Assembly: GCF_047495875.1 (NCBI RefSeq)
Contig: NC_092464.1
Coordinates: forward strand, 4,436,737 to 4,500,736
Source: Pithys albifrons albifrons
Lineage: Eukaryota; Chordata; Aves; Passeriformes; Thamnophilidae
Reading direction: 5' to 3'
DNA length: 64,000 bases
Shown in pieces: positions 10,924 to 23,113 of the stretch. A program made the position numbers and the translations under genes. Below the pieces are notes generated by a model that had not been told where the DNA came from, searched no databases, and saw nothing but the letters and a program-made list of their open reading frames with translations. Within the stretch, counting starts at the first letter, position 1, and each line of letters opens with the position of its first letter.

Positions 10924-11177
10924 TTTTTTCCCCTTCAGTTCCTCAGTACCCCTTGAAATGCTGTCAGTGCAATGGGAATGTTGCTCCTGGAGGGAGTGGG
11001 ACCAGATTCAGGAGCTGCTGGGACAGACCTGAAGCCTCGTTTTTTGGCTCCCATCAGGAGATGTGTTCAGACTTTGCCACTGGAGTGCTGCATTTAATGC
11101 TTCTCTTAAGGGAGATAAATAAAACTCAGAAGTTTTTAGATGCAGAAATAAGAAAACATAAACTCATGCTCTCGTGG

Positions 11178-11252
11178 TCTAGCAAAGGTGCTGGACTGGA
11201 TGATCTCCAGAGGTCCCTTCCAAACCCAACAATTCTGGGATTCTGGGATCTG
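11178..11252 (+). mobile_element. CR1 LINE 3' tail fragment
   Basis: GGACTGGATGATCTCCAGAG, GTCCCTTCCAA and a tail of ATTCTGGGATTCTGGGAT mark a short CR1 3' end. Confidence 0.8.
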
Positions 11253-11539
11253 CTTCATCCTTAATTATGAAAACAAGTTCTTTATATTTTTAAATGACAT
11301 GCTAATAAGGAACAACTAGAGATAGAAGTGGATTCTCATGTGCACTTATTGCCTTCAGTTTTGGAATGGGCAAAGGTTTAATCCATGATATTGGACTTGT
11401 TTTCCTGATTTACAGAGAAAAAGGTTTCCCTTCCATCTCCTTGTTACAAAAGTTGAGGCTGCAATTCATGATAGGGCTCTCAGTACACAAAGAGAAAGGT
11501 AAGAAAACCATTTTATTCTGTCAGGTATTCTATAAAAGT

Positions 11540-12180
11540 CTTTTGTAAATTCATATAAATATTATAAATTATTTTCTTTATATATTAACATATTAAATGC
11601 ATAATATAAAATATTGTGTAATGTATATTAAATAAAATAAGATACTAATATTTTATATCTTGATTATATGTTCAATTTATATCTCAGACATTTCTACAAT
11701 CACTCAGTGGGAAAAAAATTTATATTTTTTAACAGGCTGAACAGAATTTTTGGAGGGTGGTACTTTTCTAATTCAGAGAAAAACAAAACTGAAAGACAAA
11801 AAAAAAAAAAGAAAAATGCAAATGCATTTGAAAGCAACCAAATTAAAGAAAAAAAGTCAAGTTGAACATAAAATGAAAATATTTCTTTAAAATAACAAAG
11901 GTCTTGAACATTAACATAAAATAAAACTTAGGGATTTTTGTAATGCTAAGTAAGAAACATTGACACATCATCATCTTTAATAGGCTTAGTTTGGATTTTG
12001 AGTTGGGAACAATATTGTCTGCTGAGAAAGCTTTGATTAATAATTTGATTGTAATTTACTAACTGTTCTGTAATGTTCAGCATTGCCTGTCCATTACAAC
12101 CCAAAAATGATTAAAAAATATTTGGCATTTTAATAAAAATTATCTTTTAATCAAAAAAGTAAATAAAAGTCTTCTGTGAA
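11540..12180. other. AT-rich segment
   Basis: Several hundred bases are dominated by A and T, with many TAAAT and ATATT motifs and an A run near 11800. No coding or repeat signature is seen. Confidence 0.7.
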
Positions 12181-13140
12181 GCATCTCCATGTCTCTTATA
12201 AGTTCTGCAGAGGATAATTTTAAAATTTCTGGTGAATTCCATGAGACATCTTCTGGCTTGAACTGTTTACTGGTTTCCCATGATTTCTCTTATTTGGGTT
12301 TGGCATCAATAGATAAATGCATTAAACACTAATTTCCAAAGTTAGTTGTCATCTGGAATTGGGATTAATAGCTGTGAAATTTTTCAAGTGAGGAAATTCA
12401 GTTTCCTCTTCAAGTGCAAGGTTGTCTCAGCCAAACAGAACATTCATTTCCAACACCAAATATATCAGTTCTTTCTCCAGCCTATGCATGAAAATGATCA
12501 CTGTGTGCCCCAAAATGTGTCTCTCTTGGTTCTCTTTTAATCAGTTACTCCTTAGGACCTTGCAAGATCTAAAAATGGTCCTTGCATTCAGCATTCATCA
12601 TTATCTGCTGATTGTCCTCCACCAGTGCCTTACACCAGAGAAGGAGAGCAACCCACCTTTACATTCATAATTTCAGGATAAAGTAGAACAGAAACAGCTG
12701 CAAAAAGCAAAACTGGAAATTATTAAGCACAGAAATACAACCTATGAAGTTGCTGTTCCCACAGAGTTCCCCAGAAAGCATTTGAGGGTCCAAGTGACTA
12801 CACAAGGTGAGTAAATAATGTCAGTGATGTCACAGTGCTGGAGAAAGGCCAAATTATTGGGTGTATAAATGAGGGCAGTACTTATTTCCTCCATAAAGCA
12901 GAACTTCCTGATGGTAAGGAGTCAAATTACCAGAGTGATTTGTCCAGCCTGGGACGAGGTCAAATCATCCTCCTAAGAGGATGAGGTCTCTTTAGGATGT
13001 GTTTTTCCAGAAAGCTTTGGATCTGCTGGAAATAATCTAGAGGCAAGCAGAGGTTTGAGGAGATTCAGGAAACTGCAGGTTGAGGGTACAGGCTGGGAGG
13101 AGAGCTGTGACTTTGTCAAGAAAAGGAAGATGGAGATACA

Positions 13141-13245
13141 TCACAGAATGGCAGGAACACAGAATGGGTTGGGTTGGAAGGGACCTTACAGATCATCCAG
13201 TTCCAACCCCCTGCTGTGGGCAGGGAGACCTCCCACTACACCACG
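13141..13245 (-). mobile_element. CR1 LINE 3' fragment
   Basis: Plus-strand reading ACAGAATGGGTTGGGTTGG, GACCTTACAGATCATCCAG and AGACCTCCCACTACACCA is a reversed CR1 3' end. Confidence 0.93.
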
Positions 13246-14170
13246 GTGACATGAGATATCCTGTGTTACAACAGAGGTCTGGAAAGGAGACAGGAATCAT
13301 TTTGACATGGCAGGTAGGACAAAAAGACACTGGCTAAAGGTGTGAGGGGAAAACTGTGGGTGGGATGTCAAATGAAACTAAGAAAATGTGGAGTCTCTGT
13401 CACTGGAAGGGTTTTGGAACAGATGAGATGGATATCCAGGGGAGGAATGACTGAGGCTGCCTTGGGGCTGGACAGTGGGTGGGTTGGTATCCTGAAGTCT
13501 CACCAAGTCCAGTTCCCCTGCTCTGTGTTGGGCTTCCAGCAGCCACAGAAGGTTGGTCCTGGAAGTGCACAGCCCACAGGGTTGTCTTCAGGGGTGGGCA
13601 AAGCAAACAGCCTTTGAAACAAAGGAGAATTTGTGAGGAAAAAACTGTTTAGAAAAGTGTCATATTTTCTCCTTCATACCAGTAATTCATTTCCTAGTCA
13701 AACTGGCAAGAACAATGGATTTAATGTTTTTCTCTTTTTTTTAAGAAGTTCAGAAACTAATGAGAGAAAAGACAATTTTTCTGCTCTTTTTTTTTCTGGA
13801 AACCACAGTTTTGTAGAGGAGATACAATGTCACCTTATGATGAAGAAATTTCTGTGCTGTAAATGGTTTATTGATTGTTTATATACAGCAATAATAGAAA
13901 CTGTGAAAAGTAATGAGAAAAAATCCATGTATTTAATACAGATCTAGAAATAAAATTATTATTTCAGTCTTTTGGGACTAATGTTAAAAACAAATAATGG
14001 CAGAAGAGTGTAACAAGAGATGTCCTAAATGTTGAATGCTAAAGCCAAGTAGGGAACAGGACAATTATTAGCACAATCCTGTAAGATACACAGAGTCACA
14101 AATAGCAATGAAATATTAATATTAAATTGAAGAACTTCACAGAAACAGTGATTAGTTGCCTTTCTATTGT

Positions 14171-14200
14171 ATTTTTTATATATATATATAATATATAAAA
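14171..14200. repeat. (TA)n-rich stretch
   Basis: Alternating TA units with one interruption. Confidence 0.85.
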
Positions 14201-15099
14201 TTGAAAAGGCCAGTAAAGAGGGTTTCTTATTATAATTATACTCTAATAAGGTGTTACTGTCCTGATCAGACATTAGGCAGAAATCACTGATGAAGAAACA
14301 TTTGCATTTAATTAAGCAGGTGGATAGTTATTATAACCCCTTCTATTACAAAGTGATGTTTATTTTTTTCAAGCCCCTGTACAGCCAAATTTTACTTTGG
14401 GAAGGGCACTGAGTGTTCCTTGGATTGGATTGTTGGCCAAAGGTTAAATAATCACTAAATCCCTGATCATCTTCATCATGGGAGAGGCTGGATAAAAGTG
14501 GACCAGTTGCCTGACATCTGTGAGGCTCCATTTTTTGGTCTTTTTTTTCCCCTGACTAGTAGCAAAACCTGAGTATTATTCATTAAAAGTGGAATTAATT
14601 AACCATGAAAGCTGGAAAAGTCGTGGCTGGGGTTCTGCTTCACTCCCTGTGATGCAGATTAACAAATCAAGCCCTCAGAGTGTTGCTGTCCCATGACCTG
14701 GGTGAGCAGCAGTGTGGTTGGACTCTTGCCTCTAAGGGATGGCTGAATTTCTTTTGCCAGTGGCTATTTTTACCTGCCTCCTGTCACACTGGAAAAGTCT
14801 CCATGGACCTTAATGTGACTCCAGACATCTGGGACAGGATTCAGTTACCTGAACATATGTGGCTATTAATATTCAAATTGTCCTGGTCCTGCTTCACTTC
14901 CAGTTGCTCAGGAATAGTCCAGATGTTCCCTGAATCCATCAGCAGGGGTGCCTCCAATACCCTGGCATTTCTCAGATATCCACAGGCATCATGTTGGGAC
15001 AGAAAAATCAAGTGTCTAGGACAGAAGTTTCTCCTCCACACATATATTAGGATGCTGAAAATGAGGTGTCCGAATTTCAGTCTGGATTTTGTCCCTGCC

Positions 15100-16116
15100 T
15101 GAACTGGGTCTGGCTGTGATGGAATTAATTTTTCCCAAGATAGCTGTGCTGTGTGTTGAAAGGTGTTGGGAACACACCAACACTTTGGCTCTTGCTGAGC
15201 AGTCTGGGACAGAATCCACCTGTTGGAGGAGTCCAGAGGAGGTACCAAGATATCAGAGGGATGGAGGAGCTCTGCTGTTGGGAAAGGCTGAGAGAACTGG
15301 GATTCTTCAGCCTGGAGAAGAGAAGGCTTTAGGGTGTCCTAACTGTGGCCTTCCTGAAAGGAGCTGACAGGAAAGATTGGGAGGGACTATTTGCAAGGGC
15401 CTGGAGTGATGGGACAAGAGGGAATGGCTTCAAACTGCCAGAGGGCAGGGTTAGATTAGATTTTAGGAGGAAATTCTTTCCTGTGTGGGTGGCGAAGCAC
15501 TAGAAAAGGTTGTCCAGAGAAGCTGTGGCTGCCCCATCCCTGAAAGCATTCCAGGCTAGGTTGGATGGGACTTGGAGCAATCTGGTCTAGTGGAAGGTGT
15601 CCCTGTTCATGGGAAGGGGTTGGAACTGGATGATCTTTAAGATCCCTTCCAACTCAAACTGTTCCGTGATTCTATGATTTTCTCCAACACTCCTCCCTCA
15701 CCAATAGGCTGGAGTGGGCAATATCTTGGGAAGGGAGACAGTCAGGACAGCTGATCCAAACTGAGCAAAGGGACATTCCATACCACATGATGTGTGCTCA
15801 GCAATGAAAGTTAAGAGAAGGGAGTGGGAAAGGGCATTCCTCATTGCAGTGTTTGTCTTCCAGAGCAACTCCTAAGAGCCACTGAAGCCCTACTCTCCAG
15901 GAAGTGGTTGGACATCCTCTGCTGACAGGAAGAAGAGAATAAATCTTTGGTTTTCCTTTGCTTCTGCATGAGGCCTTTCCTTTGATTTTATTGAATGGCC
16001 TTATCTTGAGCTTTTTCTGTCTTATTTTCTTCCCTCATTTCCCTGTCCTGCTGAGGAGGAGAGTGATGGAGTGGCCTGGTGGGCACCTGGTGTCCAGACA
16101 GGGTCAACCCACCACA
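15100..16116 (+). mobile_element. ERVL-type LTR, split by a nested CR1
   Basis: The left part (15100 to about 15225) reads GAACTGGGTCTGGCTGTGAT, GGAATTAATTTTTCCC and later GCTGAGCAG, typical of the 5' end of bird ERVL LTRs. The right part (about 15685-16116) reads CAGGACAGCTGATCCAAACT, GAGCAAAGGGACATTCCATA and TATTGAATGGCCTTATCTTG, and ends GGGTCAACCCACCACA. This is the same LTR continuing after a CR1 insertion. No viral coding region adjoins, so it is a solo LTR remnant. The family is named from recalled features and not from a library search. Confidence 0.75.
15230..15682 (+). mobile_element. CR1 LINE 3' fragment nested in the LTR
   Basis: It contains GGAAAGGCTGAGAGAACTGG, TTCAGCCTGGAGAAGAGAAG, TGGAACTGGATGATCTTTAA and the tail GATTCTATGATT. 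The LTR sequence resumes directly after its 3' tail. Confidence 0.93.
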
Positions 16117-17933
16117 CCAGCTTAAAAGTCTACTTGTGATATGCTGCTTCCAGCCTAAGTGGAAAGCAATTCAGAAGGAACTCAGATTCTGGGTGAGTTC
16201 AGCTGCTTCCTCTGAGATCTTAATTTGTAGACACTTAGGAATTATCAGACATCTTCTCACAGCACCTGGCAGTTTGGGAACTCAAGCTGTGAGGCAATCA
16301 AGCCCTGGGCACAGCCAAATAATTAAGTCAGTGACACCCAACCATGGTGTTGACTGTGCAGTGTTAACAGTGTCACGACATGAGTGAAGTCAACTGGTCG
16401 CTCTTGGTGGCCCAAGGACCACAGATAAGGCTGAGCCTGTGGTTGTTCTGCAGATGGTTTCACACTGTAACATTCTGGGCCAAAAAGTAAGGGTTCTGGT
16501 TGCACTGGTTACAGTAGTAATGAGAAAAGGAAGAAACATGTTATTATTTTGATTACAGTGTAGTAACTGAGTAATTACACAACGTGGTAATTCAGGAATG
16601 ACTAAAGAGAAAAGAGAACCATAATTAACTACTCCATCTTGCAACACAGACCCTTATTTGAGGCAGTGACATAAGAACATGGAAGTGGCCTGTGCTTACA
16701 AACCTAAGCACCATAGAAATAGTTCTCAGCTCAGACAAATTGCTCACCTTAGGGAAACACTGGAATAAAAGCTTTTGAAGGAAAAAGAACAAGAATTATA
16801 TGCATATGGAAGTACAGATGAGTGTGCAAATGGTTGAATTGTGATGATTAAGATACATTTTCAAGTTTGGGGGGAGAATAAATTCTGACTCTTTTCCAAC
16901 TGGCCATCAGATTTAATGTCTTTTATGTACAGGTTTGAATGAACCTCCTTTCTAGAAAGATCAGGGATTTATTTTAATTTTTCAAGATGGCATATTTGAA
17001 ATCCTGAACCGTGTTCAGGACTCAATAGAAAGTTAAAAGATGAGATTAACCTAAAAACCAAAGTCTCTGTTTTAGTCATTCCAGCCTCATCAGAGAGTTC
17101 AGGATATCTGTGTTCTTATTCCTGGGCTGTGTCTGACCCCTGACCAGCTCCATCATTTACCCAGGAGTCTACAAAGATTCAAGGTCTTTCTCTATGAGAA
17201 ATTACTTTTTTTGCCCACAAATTCTCTATTTTCCCATTCTTTAATAATCTCCCTCTATCTTTAAAATCAGAATTGATCATTGCTCTTTTTGATTACTCCA
17301 CAAATCTTCTGATACCCTCCAGAAGTTTGTATCTTCCTGGACTAAAGCCCTGAGTAAGGAAAACAAAACATCGACGCCTCCAACAGAGCAGAAGGGAAGA
17401 GACAACAGTTAAATTTCACTTAATGATTTATGGAATCTGTGATAAGTAAAGAAGGAACAGCTCACCATGATATTTCTTTCCACCATCATTCAGGCTGAGG
17501 CATATCTGCACCTCTTTTCCTTCCAGAAGAGGATCAGCTTACTCAGCTTCCTGGGATGCAAAGTTTTGGATATTTACTGAAATTACCACAAGATAAATTC
17601 TCCACCTACCCCATTATATTTGCCATATTTCAGTCGTAGGAAAAGCAAAATCAGGCAGTTGTTTTCTTGCACAAACTTTTATAGACACAGGGAACAACAA
17701 AAGAAAAAAAAACCTGAAACACTGAAACAAGAAGGTTTCTCTTAGATTATCCATAACTATGAAGAGCAGTCATGCAGGACTCACTGTAGCTACACCAGGA
17801 GAGGAAACCAAGTATTTTAACCCTAATCTAACACTACATCATTGGAGATTTAATTCTATGGCAGATGGCTGCCTAAAAAGATCTGCACTGACAGTGATTC
17901 ACATCCTCCCCTTGGCAACCAACTCCATAGCCC

Positions 17934-17968
17934 AGTTTTTCTTGTAGTGAGGAAGTTTTTCTTGTAGT
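17934..17968. repeat. Small tandem duplication (20-bp period)
   Basis: AGTTTTTCTTGTAGT occurs twice, separated by GAGGA. Confidence 0.9.
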
Positions 17969-19664
17969 TGTCAAATTTTCCCTAATACTTTTATTCCTCC
18001 CTGATGATTTGTAAACCCATTTCTTCTGCCCTTAATGATGGGAAGGAATAACTGATGTTTGTCTCTTATGCAACATCTATTTTAGCCACCCCAAACTTTG
18101 TTTTTTCTCTGGAATCACATGCCCAGTTCATTGAGGTTTCTTTCTAGATCTTACTTGCCCAGTTTCTTCATTCTAGAAGCTTTTTCTGAGGAAACTCCGG
18201 CCCCTCTGCTTTATTTATTAGCAAATTTACAGTGTAAATATTGTATATTGTGTAAAATAAAAAGGAAGAAAATATAACAAAATTTTAAGGATTCTTTTGA
18301 ACATTTTTAATGTAAAAGCCAATGTCATGTCAAAGGCTTCTCCATTATGACATAAATATGACCAAAAGGACCATGACACTTGACCCAAAGATGGGCTAAA
18401 GAGAGTAAGAAACAACTTGGAGAATTCTGCAACTTTTCTGAAGCTCTCTGGTCCCTCCTGCTCACAGAACTGACCATTTTTTTACAACTATGGGATTTCC
18501 AGATCAATGAGTTCTCCAGAAAGACCTGACATTTTTGTTGTAAAGAAGTTGACTCTTCTTTTCTCCCATCTGATCAAGAGCCTGCAGGATGTTAAGCTGC
18601 AGGGACTATCTTGGTTTTGTGGTTTTCCTATCTTTGTTCCTTGGAAAGACAAAAGGAGAGGGCAGAGAATGACTGAGCCACCGTGCTGGAAATGGCCAGT
18701 GTGACCCACTGACCTGTGAAACAGCAAAAGTCATCAAACTTCCCGTTTGTTCTCTGCTCAAAACAGGGGAAGTGGAGTAATTTCCCTCCCTCCCTCCCTT
18801 CTTGCTGTGTCAGGATACCCACACACTATCAAATCACTGCTTCCATTCCAGGGTGGGGAGAGGCTTGTTACAGGAAGAAATCAACTGCAAACAAAGCAGA
18901 GTTGTAAACTTATCAGAGAAGTCTTGTCAGAAACAGGAAAGCATTTATAAATCTGCTTCACTTCTGGCAAGTTGGTGGGGTAGGATGTAGGGATGGCAGA
19001 ACTTGTGGAAACAGCCTCTGGTTTGCTGTTGGAGGATGAGAAAGGAGGCTCAAAAATTTCCTTATTTATTTGTGTCTTGCACAACACACAGCAAGGAGGA
19101 GCAGGAATCAGTATGAATATGTCTTGTGCAATAACAAGTCACAGCATTTCAAATGAGCAGGTACAGTGGGATGGGTTATTTTGCCCTGATGAGTGCAAAG
19201 CAACACCCATTTCCCCCTGTGGACTGAAAGAAAAAAGCAGGAATCTGCCTCCCAGACTGATTCACCACTTCTGTTAATGTCCCTGTGTGGATCTCATTGC
19301 CTGGGAAGTTCCAAGTAGTGAACTCATTCTTGACACCTTGTCCCTGCCCAAGAGCTACATGTAATTTTCACACCCAAGTGACTCCATGATCTGAAGTTTG
19401 GATGAGGGTAAGAGAGCAAAGTGTCAGGAACAGCTTGAGTTGTGTGACACAGGGCACTGGAATGTCCCAGCTGGAATTTGTGCCTCCGGGACTGCAGCCT
19501 TTGGTGTCAGCAGGAGGCATCTCACCATGGTCATTGGATCACAGAATCCCTGCTTGTCTCTGGTCACACCCATTCATGTGGTGTTATTGAAATTCTGAGT
19601 ACTGGCCCAGAGAGGAGATGTCTCCAGATGGGAAAATGTGTAATATAAAATTTTGTCATCGTTC

Positions 19665-20408
19665 AGCCATGGTTTATCTTGTCTCCAGTGGGAAGGGGGA
19701 GGAGATTCAGGAAGGAAAATAAAATAGAACTTGTGGTTTGAGGTAAGAGCTGTTTAATAACTGAAACAAGTAAAAAGTAATAATAACAGAAGGAGAAGGA
19801 GGAGGAGGAGGAGGAGGAGGAGAAGAAGGAGAAGGAGAAGGAGAAGGAGAAGGAGAAGAAAAGAAGAAGAAGAAGAAGAAGAAGAAGAAGAAGAAGAAGA
19901 AGAAGAAGAAGAAGAAGAAGAAGAAGAAGAAGAAGAAGAAGAAGAGGAGGAGGAGTAACAATACTAGTAATATTACTTATAATAATAATAATAATGTGAG
20001 AAGAGAGAGAGGAAGGGAGATAAAACCCAAGAAAGACAACTGATTCACAGTAGAGTTACTCACCACTCGCTGATTGATGTCAAACTGGTCCCCAGGCTGC
20101 ATCAGCCCCCATTTCCAGGTAACTCCCCCCAGTTTATATACTGGGCATGACATTCCATGATAGGGAACATCCCTTTGACCAGTTTGGCTCACCTGTCCTG
20201 GCCATGCTCCCTCTGAGTTTCTTGTGCAGCTCCTCACTGGCAGAACATGAGACACTGAGAAGTCCTTGCCTTTGGGTGAGCACAGCTTAGCAACAACCAA
20301 AACATCAGTGTGGTATCAACATTATTTTCATACTAAATCCAAGAACACAACACTGAACCAGCTGCTAAAAAGAAAATCAACTCCATTGCAGCCAAACCCA
20401 GGAGAATT
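19665..20408 (-). mobile_element. ERVL-type LTR carrying an expanded purine tract
   Basis: On the minus strand it starts GGGTTTGGCTGCAATGGAGT and proceeds through TTGCTAAGCTGTGCTCA and CAGGACAGGTGAGCCAAACT. A TATA-like TATATAAACTGGGG follows, then after the repeat TTATTAAACAGCTCTTACCT and CTCCTCCCCCTTCCCACTGG. That order and wording match the bird ERVL LTR seen at 15.1-16.1 kb. The triplet repeat lies between the TATA-like region and the ATTAAA signal. No internal viral sequence is visible, so it is a solo LTR. Outer ends are approximate. Confidence 0.75.
19788..19955 (+). repeat. 168-bp pure purine tract, (GGA)n/(GAA)n
   Basis: Every base from 19788 to 19955 is A or G. It runs as GGA units, then a mix of GGAGAA, then about 30 GAA/AAG units, then GGA again. 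An imperfect (AAT)n stretch follows at 19976-19995. Confidence 0.98.
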
Positions 20409-23088
20409 TTGAAACCCTTCTAGGTGAAGGGTTTGGTTCATGACTTTGGTGTTGGGTTATTTCTGCCCCCTCAATACACCTATAATCAGTTTTCACTTGG
20501 GGCAGGACTTTTGATTATTCAGATTATTTTTTAAGGAAATATTTTTTTCTTGAGTGTTAATATTGTATGGATTATCCATACTTTGATACAAACCTTTTAC
20601 TAAAGACTATATGACTCATACTGATTTTTTTTTGCAAGTCTGCTTTCCTCTTGCTATAGAATAAGCAGCCTTCTTCTTTTTTTATTTTTCTTCTGCCTTC
20701 TGCAATGTCATTTGCCCAGAAAGAACCATCTCTGAGTGCATGATAAGCTCCCCCTCAATGTTACTCACACTGACAGTCCATACAGGGGCCATTAATGTTG
20801 TTGGGTGTTTATTTTGCAGCCCTGGCACTTTCATGAGAATATGTCTGTTCATAAATCCCTTATTACTGGCTCTGTCTTCCACGACTTTGAAAAGGTCAGG
20901 ACTTCATTTCACTTGTGACCAAAGATGAGATTTTGAGCAATAATTCTCAGGAGGGTGAGGAAGAACAGCTATGAAGGAAGAGAGAGAGCTGTTTATGCAA
21001 CGTGTTTTGTTGCACATCATCAGTGAGGTCAGAGCAGCTCCAGCACAACGAGCACAAAGGAGCTGAAAACTGTACTTAAAAAATAACAAAACTATATAAG
21101 TAGCATCTTCATCTTCTCTGAAGCACTTGTAGCATTATGAAAGTGAGAGAGTTATTTAAAAAATCCTCAAAAGGCTCCTAAAAGGCAGAAGCACCAGATC
21201 ACAGTGTTAATGGAGAAAGTGAGGCATCTTAATACTCAAATATACAGTTTGTTGGGGTTTATTTCTTTTGTATCCTTCCAGCTTGGACAAGGAAATTAGA
21301 ACAGGTCAGCTACACACTCCTTCAAAGCTCCATTTTATTGTTTCATCTTTTTTCTTGCTTGATAATAACTCTCAAGAGAAGTGTTGGCACAACATCCAAA
21401 GAGTAGCGTGTTGTGGTCTTTTCTTTGTAGCCACTACACAGAACACTTTTTAAATAAAGAGAAAGAAAAATTACAACTGAGATGTCAGATTTAAAAAAAA
21501 AATTCTCCAGAATATGGAAAGAAAAAATATCAGACCAAGTGGGACACCAAAGTATCCTTTTAATCAGTTACACATTGTATTCTATGATGTAGATCTTGCT
21601 AAGGCACTGCTTTGCCTTTTTGAAATATTAAAAACACCTCCAGAACAAGAGTCCTGCAAGGACTGTGTTTAAACTCTTAAAACTGAAGAAATTGATACTG
21701 AACTTGAAACATTTCCTATAACTTCATCCTGTGTTATTGCATCAATAAAAATTACAATAAATATGTTATGAAAACTTTAACTCAGAGTATTTGCAAGTGT
21801 ATGTACTGAGACTTCCCAGTAACTTTTTATGGTAATAAAATATTGGGTTTGGAGTTTTAATATTAAAATAGTCAGAGAAAACTTGCTGATAGTGATAGAG
21901 TTGTAAAAATACAGGCAATTAATTTCCACACACTTCCTCCAGTTTCAGCATAGCAGTTCTGTCCCAGTCAGAGGGAGGAAAACTGAGGAAACCACATAAC
22001 ACAGACATTCAGAAATGTGGGTGAATGAGGAGCAGAAGTCCCCAGAATACAATGTTGAAATGTGAATTCTTATTTTAGTCCATTATCTCTGATCATCTCA
22101 CTTCAGGGGAAGAAAAAATGCAACTTGATTGTTGTTCTTCTACATCCATATTTAGGTGCATGTGACAGTTTGACACCAGAATAGTCTGAAGTTTTGCTGA
22201 CATCCTGGTCTTTGGAGGGGAGGTTACCAGCTCTTACATGGATATTGTTTCTTTTTATTCCAGGATAGCAAATATTGCCTAAAATGATTTGTCCAAGAAC
22301 AGAATGGAATCTGTGGCTGGGCCAGAAGCAAAATCCAGGGCTCTTCCTCCACTCTCATTTTCTAGACATTAGCTCATGTTCTTTGAATCCTACATGCTGC
22401 AACTTCACCTGCATTAGGCTTCAGCCTGGGATGACTTTGGCTTCTGTTGGGATTAAATTGAACTTTTATCATATCCCAAACAGGAGCTCTCGTGGTGTGT
22501 TTTCCCAGAACACAACAATATTGGCTCAGTGCCAAGCTGGCACTGCAGCCCAGAGCTTGGCCAGGAAATGGGGTCTGTAAATACATCCATATCCAAACAC
22601 TTCTGGACACACACATCTCCTCACACACCTCCACCCCCCCCCTCCAGGCACTGAGATGTGACAGGGACAGAGGGCACCACAAAATCTCCACAAGTCACAT
22701 GGAGGCTGCAGATTTATTTGAGATGTAAAAAACTACCTTGATGCTCTTTGAAACATCAGTTCCCACTCTTGGTAGCTTGAGGCCATTGAAGCTCTTAAGA
22801 GACCAGAATTGAGTCAGTATAAAAGAGCTGCTCCAAATCTGGAAATAAAGTTTCAAAAAATCATTATTTTTCATTTAATTTGCAAACAGCCCTGGTGGTG
22901 TCCATTTCTTCCCCAGCTCCTTGCATTGCTGTCTATATTTAATAAAGGAGGCAGCCCCACTTTCCAAGGCTTTGTGAGAAGGGCTGGAGAAAACACACTG
23001 TACATCCCACCCATCTGAGCATCCTGGCAAGTCACTTGGGTCTCACTGTCTCCTTAGTCTGCTTGTTTTAAAGATCTATTTGGGTTTA

Positions 23089-23113
23089 AAAAAAAAAAAA
23101 AAAGAAAAAAAAG
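23089..23113. repeat. A-rich run
   Basis: About 15 A, one G, then more A. No TE end is recognised beside it. Confidence 0.85.

Noticed and set aside
10683..11264. A 193-codon open frame on the plus strand, the longest outside AQP1 exon 1
   Set aside because: Its end runs into a CR1 tail (translating as GLDDLQRSLPNPTILGFWDL), it includes the small tandem duplication, and no domain is recognisable. A chance frame.
14680..15248. Overlapping 140- and 135-codon frames on opposite strands
   Set aside because: They overlap each other and the LTR start, with no family resemblance.
19707..19961. Minus-strand frame encoding long phenylalanine and serine-proline runs
   Set aside because: It is only the translation of the purine/pyrimidine tract.
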